Source: Burkholderia singularis
Lineage (GTDB): Bacteria; Pseudomonadota; Gammaproteobacteria; Burkholderiales; Burkholderiaceae
Assembly (NCBI RefSeq): GCF_900176645.1
Contig: NZ_FXAN01000034.1
Location: forward strand, 52,119 to 116,118
DNA length: 64,000 nucleotides
Reading direction: 5' to 3'
Below are positions 25,828 through 34,056 of the stretch, in pieces. The notes below the pieces were generated by a model. That model had not been told where the DNA came from, did no database searches, and saw nothing but the letters and a program-made list of their open reading frames with translations. The translations under genes were made by a program, and so were the position numbers. Numbering within the stretch: the stretch's first letter is position 1; every line of letters begins with the position of its first letter.

Positions 25828-27620
25828 ACGGACGAAGCCTCCGGTTCAGCGAATCGGAATTGAATATCGAGCGTGCCGCGATCGAACGGCAACACGCGGT
25901 CGGCAATGGCATAGGCGTCGTCGAGATCGCTAACGAACACGAGCGTCGCGCGTGCAGCCGCTTCATTGCGCAACAGCGCGATCAACTCGGCGCGCGCGCC
26001 GACATCGATACCCTGGAACGGTTCGTCGAGCAGCAGTAGCCGCGCCGGCGCGAGATGCCAGCGCGCAATTGCGGCCTTCTGCTGATTGCCGCCCGACAAA
26101 TGCGTCAAGCGGTCGTCAGGCCCCATGCAACGAATGCCGAAGCGCGCAATCGCATCGAGCGCAGCCTGCCGCTCGCGCGCCGCGCTCACGAAACCGAATG
26201 GAAACCAGCGAGACAGAAACGGCAACGACAATGTGCCCGCAAGCGTCGCGAACGGCACGCTGTCCGGAAACAGCGACGTGCGCCAGCGATCCTCGGCCAC
26301 GAGAAACACATTCGCACGAATCGCGTGCGCAGGCGAACGTGGACGCCACGGCATACCATCCAACCTCATCGAACCGGCCGCGAGGCGCTCGGCGCCGAAT
26401 ACCGCGCGCGCGAAACGCGATTTGCCGCCGCCGACCGGCCCGGTAATCGCAACGATCTCGCCGCGCCGTACATCGAGATCGAACGGCTCGCTGTCCTCCA
26501 AAAGCCGAATGCCGCGCGCACTGAAACACTGCACTGCCGGATTCGAACAGGTTCCACCTGTCATTGCAGCCGGGAATGAAACGCTGCCGGTGTGGTGTGT
26601 ACGCAGGGGCACCGAATCGGGATATGCGGCAGATAACGCGGTAACCGTTACAGCATCAACAGATTCGACATCGGCAAAAAAGACGGCATCTGCCGGATCG
26701 GCATAGGCAGGCGGTGCCTTGTCCGAAGCCGCAATCGACCCGGTGGAACGCGCATCGATTGCAGTCGATACGGATGTAAGCTCAGGTGCGGCGCTTTCGG
26801 CACATTCCGCCTCGACCACATGCACATGATCCGCACCCGGTGTCACCGCTGCCTTCGCCGCACGCGAGCCGCCCGGCACCCGCCGCCCGATCATTGCTTC
26901 GTGTGCCGAATCAAAATCGAATGGCGTAACCTGCGTCGATACGATACGGCCGTCTCGCAGAACAACGATGCGATCGGCAATACGCCGCAGATCGCCGGTG
27001 CGATGTGACACGAGCAGAATTGCAACGCCATCGGCACGCAGCGCGTCGACGAGTGTCAACAAACGCTCGGCGTCTGCCGCGCCGAGGCTTGCAGTCGGTT
27101 CGTCGAGGATCAACAGCGCAGGCTGCGCAGCAAGCGCACGGGCGATCACGACAAGTTGCTGCGCGGCGAGCGAAAACGTACCGAGCGGCGCGCGCAGATC
27201 CATGCGGTCGACCTGAAGACCCACCCGGCGCGCCAGCGGCAGCGCGACCGCGACACGCGACGCGGGCGTCGCGAGCCAGCGCGACTTGGAATCGCACAGC
27301 GTATCGAGCAGCAGATTGTCGGCAATCGACAGCGAAGGTGCGACCGCGTCGGCAACCGATTGATGAACCGTTGCAACGCCCGCGCGCTTGGCCGCATACG
27401 GCGAAGCCGGCGCATAGCGCGCGCCGCGCAGCGTAAGCGTGCCGGCGTCGGGTGCGAACACGCCGCTGACGATCTTCACGAGCGTCGATTTGCCCGCACC
27501 GTTTGCGCCCATCAGCGCAACCGCCTCGCCCGCGCGCAGCGACAAATCGACGCAATCGAGCGCGGCAGTCGCGCCGAAGCGCTTCGCAACCGCACGTGCG
27601 GCGAAAACGGTTTCAGACAT
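25824..27620 (-). CDS. ABC transporter ATPase, ribose type with two nucleotide-binding domains and a long linker
   Basis: A 598-residue protein, about 100 longer than RbsA-type ATPases. The first domain (about 1-255) has Walker A GANGAGKST and Walker B LLILDEPTAS, but its signature is degenerate (FSLAAQQL). The second domain (about 360-598) has Walker A GPVGGGKS, signature LSGGNQQKAA and Walker B LLLLDEPFQGIDVG. Between them lies a segment of roughly 100 residues, rich in Ala, Ser, Thr, Asp and Val, that has no counterpart in the family. The start at 27620 (MSETVFAARAVAKRF) is the usual one. It is first in the minus-strand cluster. Confidence 0.88.
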   Translation of the reverse strand: MSETVFAARAVAKRFGATAALDCVDLSLRAGEAVALMGANGAGKSTLVKIVSGVFAPDAGTLTLRGARYAPASPYAAKRAGVATVHQSVADAVAPSLSIADNLLLDTLCDSKSRWLATPASRVAVALPLARRVGLQVDRMDLRAPLGTFSLAAQQLVVIARALAAQPALLILDEPTASLGAADAERLLTLVDALRADGVAILLVSHRTGDLRRIADRIVVLRDGRIVSTQVTPFDFDSAHEAMIGRRVPGGSRAAKAAVTPGADHVHVVEAECAESAAPELTSVSTAIDARSTGSIAASDKAPPAYADPADAVFFADVESVDAVTVTALSAAYPDSVPLRTHHTGSVSFPAAMTGGTCSNPAVQCFSARGIRLLEDSEPFDLDVRRGEIVAITGPVGGGKSRFARAVFGAERLAAGSMRLDGMPWRPRSPAHAIRANVFLVAEDRWRTSLFPDSVPFATLAGTLSLPFLSRWFPFGFVSAARERQAALDAIARFGIRCMGPDDRLTHLSGGNQQKAAIARWHLAPARLLLLDEPFQGIDVGARAELIALLRNEAAARATLVFVSDLDDAYAIADRVLPFDRGTLDIQFRFAEPEASSV

Positions 27621-27816
27621 CGTTGAGCATTGCGTGGCAAGCTTTATCGAACCAAGTCGCGATCGTAGCGAGCAAGCGCGCATTCGAGAACCAAGGGTTC
27701 GTCATATCGATAGTCGAAGGAATGGACATTAACTGTTGCACGTCATACGCTTGTGTTCCGCCCCGATCCATCTAGACTGGATAGCTGACCGAATAAATTT
27801 CGAAAGGAGACGAAAT

Positions 27817-28179
27817 ATGCGCCTCACCATTCGAATCAGCGGCAACAGTACTTCTGCACAGCCGTCTTTCGCGGTTCTGTGGCTCGATACCGACGAACAT
27901 CTGTGGTCGCGCGAAGCGCATCAGGGTATCGATCTGCCGACGTGGGGCAAGGTGACGGATGTCGCGGGTGCGGTTGCGCTGTGCTCCGCCGACAGCGGCG
28001 AAGCGCTGTGCCGGCTGCAAGGGCTGTCGCTCTCCGGCCTGCAACCATCGACGCAAGAGCAGGAACACGGCGCCGCAGTGCTCGACAAACAATCGCTTCG
28101 CGGCGCATGGCGATTGCAAGCAATCGATACGGAGTCCATTCGCCCGGAAAACCGGGAGTTCACCGTCGTCACCCGCTGA
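27817..28179 (+). CDS. Conserved hypothetical protein, 120 residues
   Basis: I do not recognise a family. The ATG at 27817 follows AAAGGAGA at good spacing, so the gene is well supported. The protein is soluble, has no signal peptide or membrane helix, and begins with a beta-rich stretch (MRLTIRISGNSTSAQPSFAV). It has two cysteines in the middle (VALCSADSGEALCRLQG). It is divergent from the ABC ATPase gene with 196 bp between them, so a shared control region is possible. Confidence 0.65.
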   Translation: MRLTIRISGNSTSAQPSFAVLWLDTDEHLWSREAHQGIDLPTWGKVTDVAGAVALCSADSGEALCRLQGLSLSGLQPSTQEQEHGAAVLDKQSLRGAWRLQAIDTESIRPENREFTVVTR

Positions 28180-28375
28180 GAACCTGCAGCGATCTCAACG
28201 GCCCGCAATGCGGATGGCCTCGATCGAGATGTGAGACGGACGTATCGATGCAGCGTTCGTCGTGATTCAATTCAAAACACACCGGCATTCACCATCGACA
28301 GCGGCGCTCATTCGGCAAGCGAGCGCCGCTTCGCATTTTGTAGCCGAGAATGCGGCAACGGCCTGCTCACCGTCG

Positions 28376-28989
28376 ATCCCGCCAGAAGATCCGGATGCTC
28401 TCCGGTACCACCGAGACGGTAATCAAGCAGCCAGTCGTGAATGGTGCACTTTACGTCTACTATCAATCTTTCGTCGGCGAAAAAAACTCGAATACATTAG
28501 GAGCATGCCTGCCGAACGCGCGATGCCGACGGACTCCTACGGCAACGCTTGCGGATTGCTCGGCGGCCCATCCATCAACAATTGCCAGTTCGATGCGGCC
28601 GGAGCATTACTCCAATGGATTTACGGTCCACTGAACTCGAAAAACTCAGCCGCTCGACGACGGGCATTTCATCGCGTTCGACCAAAGCGAATTCATATCC
28701 CATCTGCTTCGGCACGGCATGGCGACACTGGTTGGGGGCACATGCCGGCCATTTGCGAAAATGCTCGCGCATGCCGGTTGCACGTCGTCTTTCACGGCCG
28801 CAAGCCGTATCCCGCTTCCTCTTCGGCGAAAGCTCTTGTGGCATGACCTTCGTGAAAAATGCCGGCTGCAACCCGCCGAGAGGCCGGAATTGATTAGGAT
28901 ACGACAGCATGAAATATGCAACGCAGGCAGGCAATCAAATGAAAGCCGCCGAGACAATGGTCGACGGAATCTTCAGTGAAGCAAAGTAA
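28376..28989 (+). pseudogene. Remnant of a PHB-depolymerase family esterase
   Basis: Pieces of one extracellular poly(3-hydroxybutyrate) depolymerase-type protein can be read in order but in different frames. The first is RQKIRMLSGTTETVIKQPVV (28376-28480). Next, from 28500 in a second frame, come SMPAERAMPTDSYGNACG and SINNCQFDAAGALLQWIYG. The third is GHFIAFDQSEFISHLLRHG near 28645-28710 in another frame. Then follow DTGWGHMPAICENARACRLH and VVFHG, and FVKNAGCN near 28850. The C-terminal tail ATQAGNQMKAAETMVDG ends at the TAA at 28987. The catalytic core before this tail is missing, so there are several frameshifts plus an internal deletion. The N-terminal part with the signal peptide is also absent. 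Family assignment is from recalled conserved segments. Confidence 0.75.
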
Positions 28990-29022
28990 CGCGGCCACGC
29001 GGGCCAGTACCAGCCGGTACGC

Positions 29023-29436
29023 TTACGTAATCGGCTTGGCGAGATGCGAGCGGTCGTATGGCGGATCATAAGAATCAGGCCAAAATTCGACGATGCGCGC
29101 AATCTTCGCATGCTCGATCGTAAAAAACGAGATTGCCCGCGCACGCTGAACGCCGTCGGTTACGGACACATCGGACACCGCTTCACGCGCGTCGCCGATC
29201 ACGCGATTGAGCGTGAACTTCCACGGGCCATGCGCGGGATATTCGCGATTCAATGTTGCAAAATCCGCCGCACCGCAAATTCGCTCGTTCGATTGCGGCC
29301 ACTCGAGTACAAAATCGTCGGCAAGCACGGCTGCGACCGAGCCAAAATCATTCGTTTGCATCAAACGCCAAAATGCGCGCACGACATCCACCGCCAATCG
29401 TTCGTCGTCCCGATCAGTGCTCATCTGCGAAATCAC
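29023..29436 (-). CDS. NTF2-like/SnoaL-like protein
   Basis: A protein of 133-137 residues with the cone-shaped NTF2-like fold: RLAVDVVRAFWRLMQTNDF, VLADDFVLEWPQSNERICG, and the C-terminal strands RARAISFFTIEHAKIARIVEFW. Members are small isomerases, cyclases or binding proteins, and no catalytic function can be assigned. The GTG at 29436 overlaps the stop of the AraC-type gene as GTGA, so translation is coupled; the ATG at 29424 is an alternative start. It probably serves the same response as its regulator. Confidence 0.8.
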   Translation of the reverse strand: MISQMSTDRDDERLAVDVVRAFWRLMQTNDFGSVAAVLADDFVLEWPQSNERICGAADFATLNREYPAHGPWKFTLNRVIGDAREAVSDVSVTDGVQRARAISFFTIEHAKIARIVEFWPDSYDPPYDRSHLAKPIT

Positions 29437-30428
29437 CCCGTGGTACCGCCGCCATTGCGCCGTCGCAATTGACCCACATCGCGCAACGGCGGCGCGCCGA
29501 ATAACCTGCTGTATTCCCGGCTGAACTGCGACGGACTCTCGTACCCGACCCGCAACGCGATCGAGCCGACATCGCCGCCCTGCGCGAGCAGCAACCGACG
29601 CGCCTCATGCAGCCGCAGTTGCTTCTGATATTGCAACGGGCTGAGCGTCGTCACATGCTTGAAATGATGGTGCAGTGACGACACGCTCATGTTCACTTGC
29701 TGCGCCAGCGTCTCGATCCGAAGCGGCTGCGCATAATGGGTTCGAATCCATTCGATCGCGCGCGCGATCCGATATGTCTGGCTACCCGCGATCGCGATAT
29801 GCCGCAGTCGCGCGCCCAGTTCGCTGGTCAACAACCGGTACAGCAATTCCTTTTCGATCAGCGGCGCGAGAATCGGGATATCGCCCGGAGTATCGAGCAA
29901 TCGGACGAGCCTGAGCGCCGCGTCGAAAAGAGGCTCGGACAATGCGCCGACGACGATCCCCTCACCGGCCGGCAGCGCATCCGGCGCGGGCATTTGCATC
30001 TCGGCCGCCAACTCGGCGATGCGCTGCAAGTCGAGCGCGACTGACACGCACAGATATGGCGCGTCGACGGATGCGCGCGTGACCTGCGACAGCATCGGCA
30101 AATCGACCGACGTAACGAGGCAATGCTGCGGATCGTATTCGTACACATGTCCGGCGACCGTCACCCGCTTTGCCCCCTGCGCGGCAAACACGAACGAAGC
30201 ACGCGGCACGCTGCAACCGAGATCGACAGGCGACGAAAAGCGATGGAACGACAGTGCGGAAATCGCCGTCTGATGCGCGCCGTCCACTGGCGCAAAACGC
30301 GCGACGCGCGCGGCCAACTCGCGGCGCGCGTCGTGCAACGCCGACGATTGTGCTAACGCAGAGGCGCCATGCGGCACGCCAGAGGCGATGCGTGAAGGCG
30401 CTTCGACCGTATCGAGCCGCGAATTCAT
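29433..30428 (-). CDS. AraC family transcriptional regulator (AraC_N type)
   Basis: A 331-residue regulator. An N-terminal AraC_N cupin-like effector domain (about residues 30-190; FHRFSSPVDLGCSVPRASFV) is followed by two helix-turn-helix motifs (LRIETLAQQVNMSVSSLHHH and VGSIALRVGYESPSQFSREY). The start at 30428 is the first consistent with this layout; a very long upstream reading covers the divergent molybdo-enzyme genes and is rejected. It is divergent from a two-gene molybdenum hydroxylase by 219 bp, so it is the natural candidate regulator of that enzyme. In this family the inducer is often an aldehyde or alcohol. Confidence 0.9.
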   Translation of the reverse strand: MNSRLDTVEAPSRIASGVPHGASALAQSSALHDARRELAARVARFAPVDGAHQTAISALSFHRFSSPVDLGCSVPRASFVFAAQGAKRVTVAGHVYEYDPQHCLVTSVDLPMLSQVTRASVDAPYLCVSVALDLQRIAELAAEMQMPAPDALPAGEGIVVGALSEPLFDAALRLVRLLDTPGDIPILAPLIEKELLYRLLTSELGARLRHIAIAGSQTYRIARAIEWIRTHYAQPLRIETLAQQVNMSVSSLHHHFKHVTTLSPLQYQKQLRLHEARRLLLAQGGDVGSIALRVGYESPSQFSREYSRLFGAPPLRDVGQLRRRNGGGTTG

Positions 30429-30647
30429 CGTCAATACACCTTCAATGAGACAGCATGGGAAGCATTCAGGCTCCGATCGTAACAGGCGAAGACTCAAGCC
30501 GCGCAGCGCCCTCGCGCCGAGCCGGCAATTTGCAGGATTGTTCAATATTTTTGCAGAATCGTATATACACGCGCCAGCAGCCCATCCGTCACACTGCCGG
30601 CTGTTACCCGGCGCCAAGTCCGGGGATGCCCCCCACGGAGAAAGTCC

Positions 30648-31109
30648 ATGTCTACGACGTTTGTGCTGAACGGCAAGAATCTGACGCTGGACGCCGATCC
30701 CGCGATGCCGCTGCTCTGGGCGATACGCGAACGCGCCGGACTCACCGGCACGAAATTCGGCTGCGGCGCCGCACAATGCGGCGCCTGCACGGTTCACCTC
30801 GAAGGCCAAGCGGTACGCTCGTGCGTACTGCCGCTTGCCGCTGTCGCCGGCAAACGGGTGACGACGATCGAAGGGCTGTCGGGCAAGCCCGCGCAAGCTG
30901 TCCAGGCGGCGTGGGTCAAGCTCCAAGTGCCGCAGTGCGGCTACTGCCAGTCTGGGCAGATCATGTCGGCGACGGCGCTCCTCGAGCAGAATGCCGCGCC
31001 GACCGATGCCGATATCGACGCCGCAATGAACGGCAACCTCTGCCGCTGCGCAACCTATACTCGCATTCGCGCCGCCATTCACGAAGCCGCGTCCGCGCTG
31101 AAGGCCTGA
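30648..31109 (+). CDS. Small 2Fe-2S subunit of a xanthine-oxidase-family enzyme (IorA-like)
   Basis: A 153-residue iron-sulfur subunit. The plant-type 2Fe-2S site is [16 protein letters not shown] (fourth Cys in VRSC) and the second cluster uses [11 protein letters not shown] and [12 protein letters not shown]. It passes electrons from the molybdenum centre of the large subunit. The ATG at 30648 has GGAGAAAG upstream. The large-subunit gene starts 5 bp after its stop. Closest known layout is isoquinoline 1-oxidoreductase (iorAB); the real substrate could be another N-heterocycle or an aldehyde. Confidence 0.93.
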   Translation: MSTTFVLNGKNLTLDADPAMPLLWAIRERAGLTGTKFGCGAAQCGACTVHLEGQAVRSCVLPLAAVAGKRVTTIEGLSGKPAQAVQAAWVKLQVPQCGYCQSGQIMSATALLEQNAAPTDADIDAAMNGNLCRCATYTRIRAAIHEAASALKA

Positions 31110-31114
31110 AAACG

Positions 31115-33337
31115 ATGACAAACCATCTCGATCTACCCGAAACAGACGCGGTGCGCGCGTCCCGCCGCACGTTTCTGAAAGCCGCCGGCGCGATAGCAGC
31201 CGCCGGCCTGACGATCGGCTTCGAATGGCCCGACGCGAGCCGGGCGGCACAAGCCGCTGCATCGCCCGGTGCCGACGCATTCACACCCAATGCATTTCTG
31301 CGCATCGCACCGGACAACAGCGTCACCGTAATCGCTAAGCACGTCGAAATGGGCCAAGGCGCGTACACCGGCATCGCGACGATCGTCGCCGAGGAACTCG
31401 ATGCGAACTGGCGCGACGTGCGCGTCGAAAGCGCGCCGGCCGATGCCGAGCGCTACGCGAACTTACAGTGGGGCAAGTTGCAGGGCACGGGCGGCAGTTC
31501 CGCGATGGCGAATTCTTGGATGCAATTGCGCGAAGCGGGCGCCAAGGCGCGCGCGATGCTCATGTCGGCGGCAGCCGCGCGATGGCGCGTACCGGTTGCC
31601 GAGCTGAGCACGCGCGACGGCGTGGTCGGTCACGCCGCAAGCGGGCGCAGCGCGACTTACGGCGCGCTTGCGAACGCTGCAGCCGAGTTGCCGGTGCCGG
31701 ACAAGGTCGCACTGAAATCACCGGCCGATTTCCGCTTGATCGGCAAACCGGTGCCTCGCGTCGATGCCGCCGCGAAATCCAACGGCACCGCGCAATTCAC
31801 GATCGACGTCGCGCAGCCGGGCATGTTGGTCGCACTACTGCAGCGCCCGCCGCTATTCGGCGCGACCGTGAAGTCATTCGATGCGTCGGCGGCGAAGGCC
31901 GTGCCCGGCGTCACGTCGGTCGTTCAGGTGCCGCGCGGCGTCGCCGTCGTCGCGACAGGCTTCTGGGCCGCAAAACAAGGCCGCGACGCGCTGCAAATCG
32001 AATGGGATGACGCACACGCCGAAAAACGCAGTTCCGACACAATCATGCGTGAATACCGGCAACTGGCGGAGCGTGCAGGCGCCTCCGCCCGCCGTGATGG
32101 CAACGTGAACTCGGCGCTTGCAGAGGCGGCAAAGCGGATCTCGGCATCCTACGAATTCCCGTTTCTCGCCCATGCACCGATGGAGCCGCTCGACGCGGTC
32201 GTCAAGCTGACAGCCGATCGCTGCGAAATCTGGGCGGGCGATCAGTTCCAGACGATCGATCAGGAGAACGCCGCACGCGCGGCGGGGCTCGCCCCGAAGC
32301 AGGTGTTCATCCACACGCTGTACGCCGGCGGCAGCTTCGGGCGGCGCGCGAACCCGGCGTCCGACTACATCGTCGAGGCGGTGTCGATCGCAAAAGCGCT
32401 TGGCGCGAACGGCACGCCCATCAAGCTGCAATGGACCCGCGAGGACGATCTCCATGGCGGACGCTACCGGCCGATGTACTTCCATAAGCTCGACGCGGGG
32501 TTGAGCGCGGACGGCAAACTCGTCGGCTGGCGGCACCGGATCGTCGGTCAATCGATCGTCGCCGGCACGCCTTTCGCCGCGGGCTTGGTGAAAAACGGCA
32601 TCGATGCGACCTCGGTGGAAGGCGCGTCGAACCTGCCATATGCCATTCCAAACATATCAGTGGAACTGACGACCACTCAAACAGGCGTTCCGGTGCTATG
32701 GTGGCGCGTCGTCGGCAGCTCGCACACCGCCTATGCGGTCGAGGCGTTCATCGATGAAGCCGCGCATGCGGCGGGCAAGGATCCATACCGTTTCCGGCGC
32801 GATATGCTCGCGCATGAGCCGCGAATGCGCGCGGTGCTCGATCTCGCCGCGGAAAAAGCCGGCTGGGATTCGGCCACGCCACTGCCTAAAGGACGCGGGC
32901 GCGGAATCGCGGTCGCCGAGGCGTTTAAGAGCTACGTCGCACAGGTCGCCGAGGTGTTGGTCGACGAGCAAGGCGCGGTGAAGGTCGAGCGGATCGTTTG
33001 CGCGGTTGATTGCGGAACCGCGATCAATCCGGACGTGATCGCGGCACAGATGGAGGGCGGCATCGGCTTCGGGCTCGGCGCGGCGTTGAAAGGCGCGATC
33101 ACGCTAAAGGATGGCAAGGTCGAGCAGAATAACTTCGACGGCTATCAGGTATTGAGGATCGCCGAGATGCCGAAAGTCGAAGTGTATATCGTGCCGTCAG
33201 GCGAAGCACCGACCGGCGTTGGCGAACCGGGCGTCGCGCCGGTTGGGCCGGCCGTTGCGAATGCGATCTTCTCGGCAACCGGCAAGCGAACGTACACGCT
33301 GCCGCTGTCGGCGCCGGACCAGCACGGCAGCGTATAA
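31115..33337 (+). CDS. Molybdopterin-binding large subunit (IorB-like, Tat-exported)
   Basis: A 740-residue catalytic subunit binding molybdopterin cytosine dinucleotide. A twin-arginine signal is near residues 17-26 ([10 protein letters not shown]) followed by a hydrophobic stretch, so the complex works in the periplasm. Domain cues include [43 protein letters not shown] and the active-site GEPGVAP near the C-terminus (its Glu acts as base). The start at 31115 follows the small-subunit stop; the longer reading runs through that gene and is rejected. No cytochrome c partner is beside it, so electron transfer onward is unknown. Confidence 0.92.
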   Translation: MTNHLDLPETDAVRASRRTFLKAAGAIAAAGLTIGFEWPDASRAAQAAASPGADAFTPNAFLRIAPDNSVTVIAKHVEMGQGAYTGIATIVAEELDANWRDVRVESAPADAERYANLQWGKLQGTGGSSAMANSWMQLREAGAKARAMLMSAAAARWRVPVAELSTRDGVVGHAASGRSATYGALANAAAELPVPDKVALKSPADFRLIGKPVPRVDAAAKSNGTAQFTIDVAQPGMLVALLQRPPLFGATVKSFDASAAKAVPGVTSVVQVPRGVAVVATGFWAAKQGRDALQIEWDDAHAEKRSSDTIMREYRQLAERAGASARRDGNVNSALAEAAKRISASYEFPFLAHAPMEPLDAVVKLTADRCEIWAGDQFQTIDQENAARAAGLAPKQVFIHTLYAGGSFGRRANPASDYIVEAVSIAKALGANGTPIKLQWTREDDLHGGRYRPMYFHKLDAGLSADGKLVGWRHRIVGQSIVAGTPFAAGLVKNGIDATSVEGASNLPYAIPNISVELTTTQTGVPVLWWRVVGSSHTAYAVEAFIDEAAHAAGKDPYRFRRDMLAHEPRMRAVLDLAAEKAGWDSATPLPKGRGRGIAVAEAFKSYVAQVAEVLVDEQGAVKVERIVCAVDCGTAINPDVIAAQMEGGIGFGLGAALKGAITLKDGKVEQNNFDGYQVLRIAEMPKVEVYIVPSGEAPTGVGEPGVAPVGPAVANAIFSATGKRTYTLPLSAPDQHGSV

Positions 33338-34056
33338 ACATAAACCGCAAACGCATTCCCGCATCGCGGGCCTGACCGCCCGCGCCGCCGCGCCCACCAC
33401 CCGGGCGCGGCGTCTACGCGTTTTCGCCCTTCAAACCGGCCCCATTTGAGGCCCAGCGGTTATCCCCACCACACGGTTGCCCTAAGAAAGTCGCGCATTG
33501 CAACCGCTCCTCTATCCGATCCGAGCCGCCCGCCTGCTGCGGCCAGGCGGCTTCGCCTCGAATCCAACTTTTTTAAGCGCTATAAAAAAAAGTTTGACGT
33601 TCGCTTTTTGCAGAACTAACGTACCGAAAGGAAGACGCAATGAACCTTGGATTCATACGTCATGTTCATTACACCAAGAAACGACCGAGGGCCGATCGAG
33701 CGTTTCAAACAAAGGAGCGAAAAGACCCACCGATTTCACGACGTGTCTTCGCGATTTCCCGCACAGATTTCCCAATTAGATTGACGCCGGCTTGACAGGC
33801 CAGGTTCGGTTTTTTCACCAATTAATTAGCAAGCCTAATTAATTGAGCGTATAGGGCCGCCTGTCGTCAGCTCGACGTTTATTCGACGGGCCGACACGCG
33901 CCAATGCCGGGATGACGTGCAGGCCATTTCACGCGTCGAATCAATATGCCGACCAAGCACATCAATTCAGCAGTGCCGATTGATATGTCCCATTGCATCA
34001 CATCGCAGGTGAAGCCCGAGTCGCTCAGGCGATTCGATCTTTTCTCAGGAGGCAAT
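33338..34056. other. Intergenic region before the metalloprotease
   Basis: A 719-base stretch without a supported gene; open frames here lack a ribosome site and coding character. GC falls markedly from about 33560 onward. It contains the strong inverted repeat at 33819-33845 and presumably the protease promoter. Confidence 0.5.
33819..33845. promoter_or_regulatory. AT-rich perfect inverted repeat upstream of the metalloprotease
   Basis: CAATTAATTAG and CTAATTAATTG form perfect 11-bp arms around a 5-base centre (CAAGC). It lies about 210 bp upstream of the protease ATG. There is no trailing T-run long enough for a terminator, so a protein-binding site is more likely. Confidence 0.45.

Noticed and set aside
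28575..28934. A 119-codon minus-strand open frame
   Set aside because: It is the shadow of the decayed PHB-depolymerase-type gene on the plus strand.
30455..31114. N-terminal extension of the molybdopterin subunit
   Set aside because: The frame runs through the Fe-S subunit gene. The Tat signal just after 31115 marks the real start.
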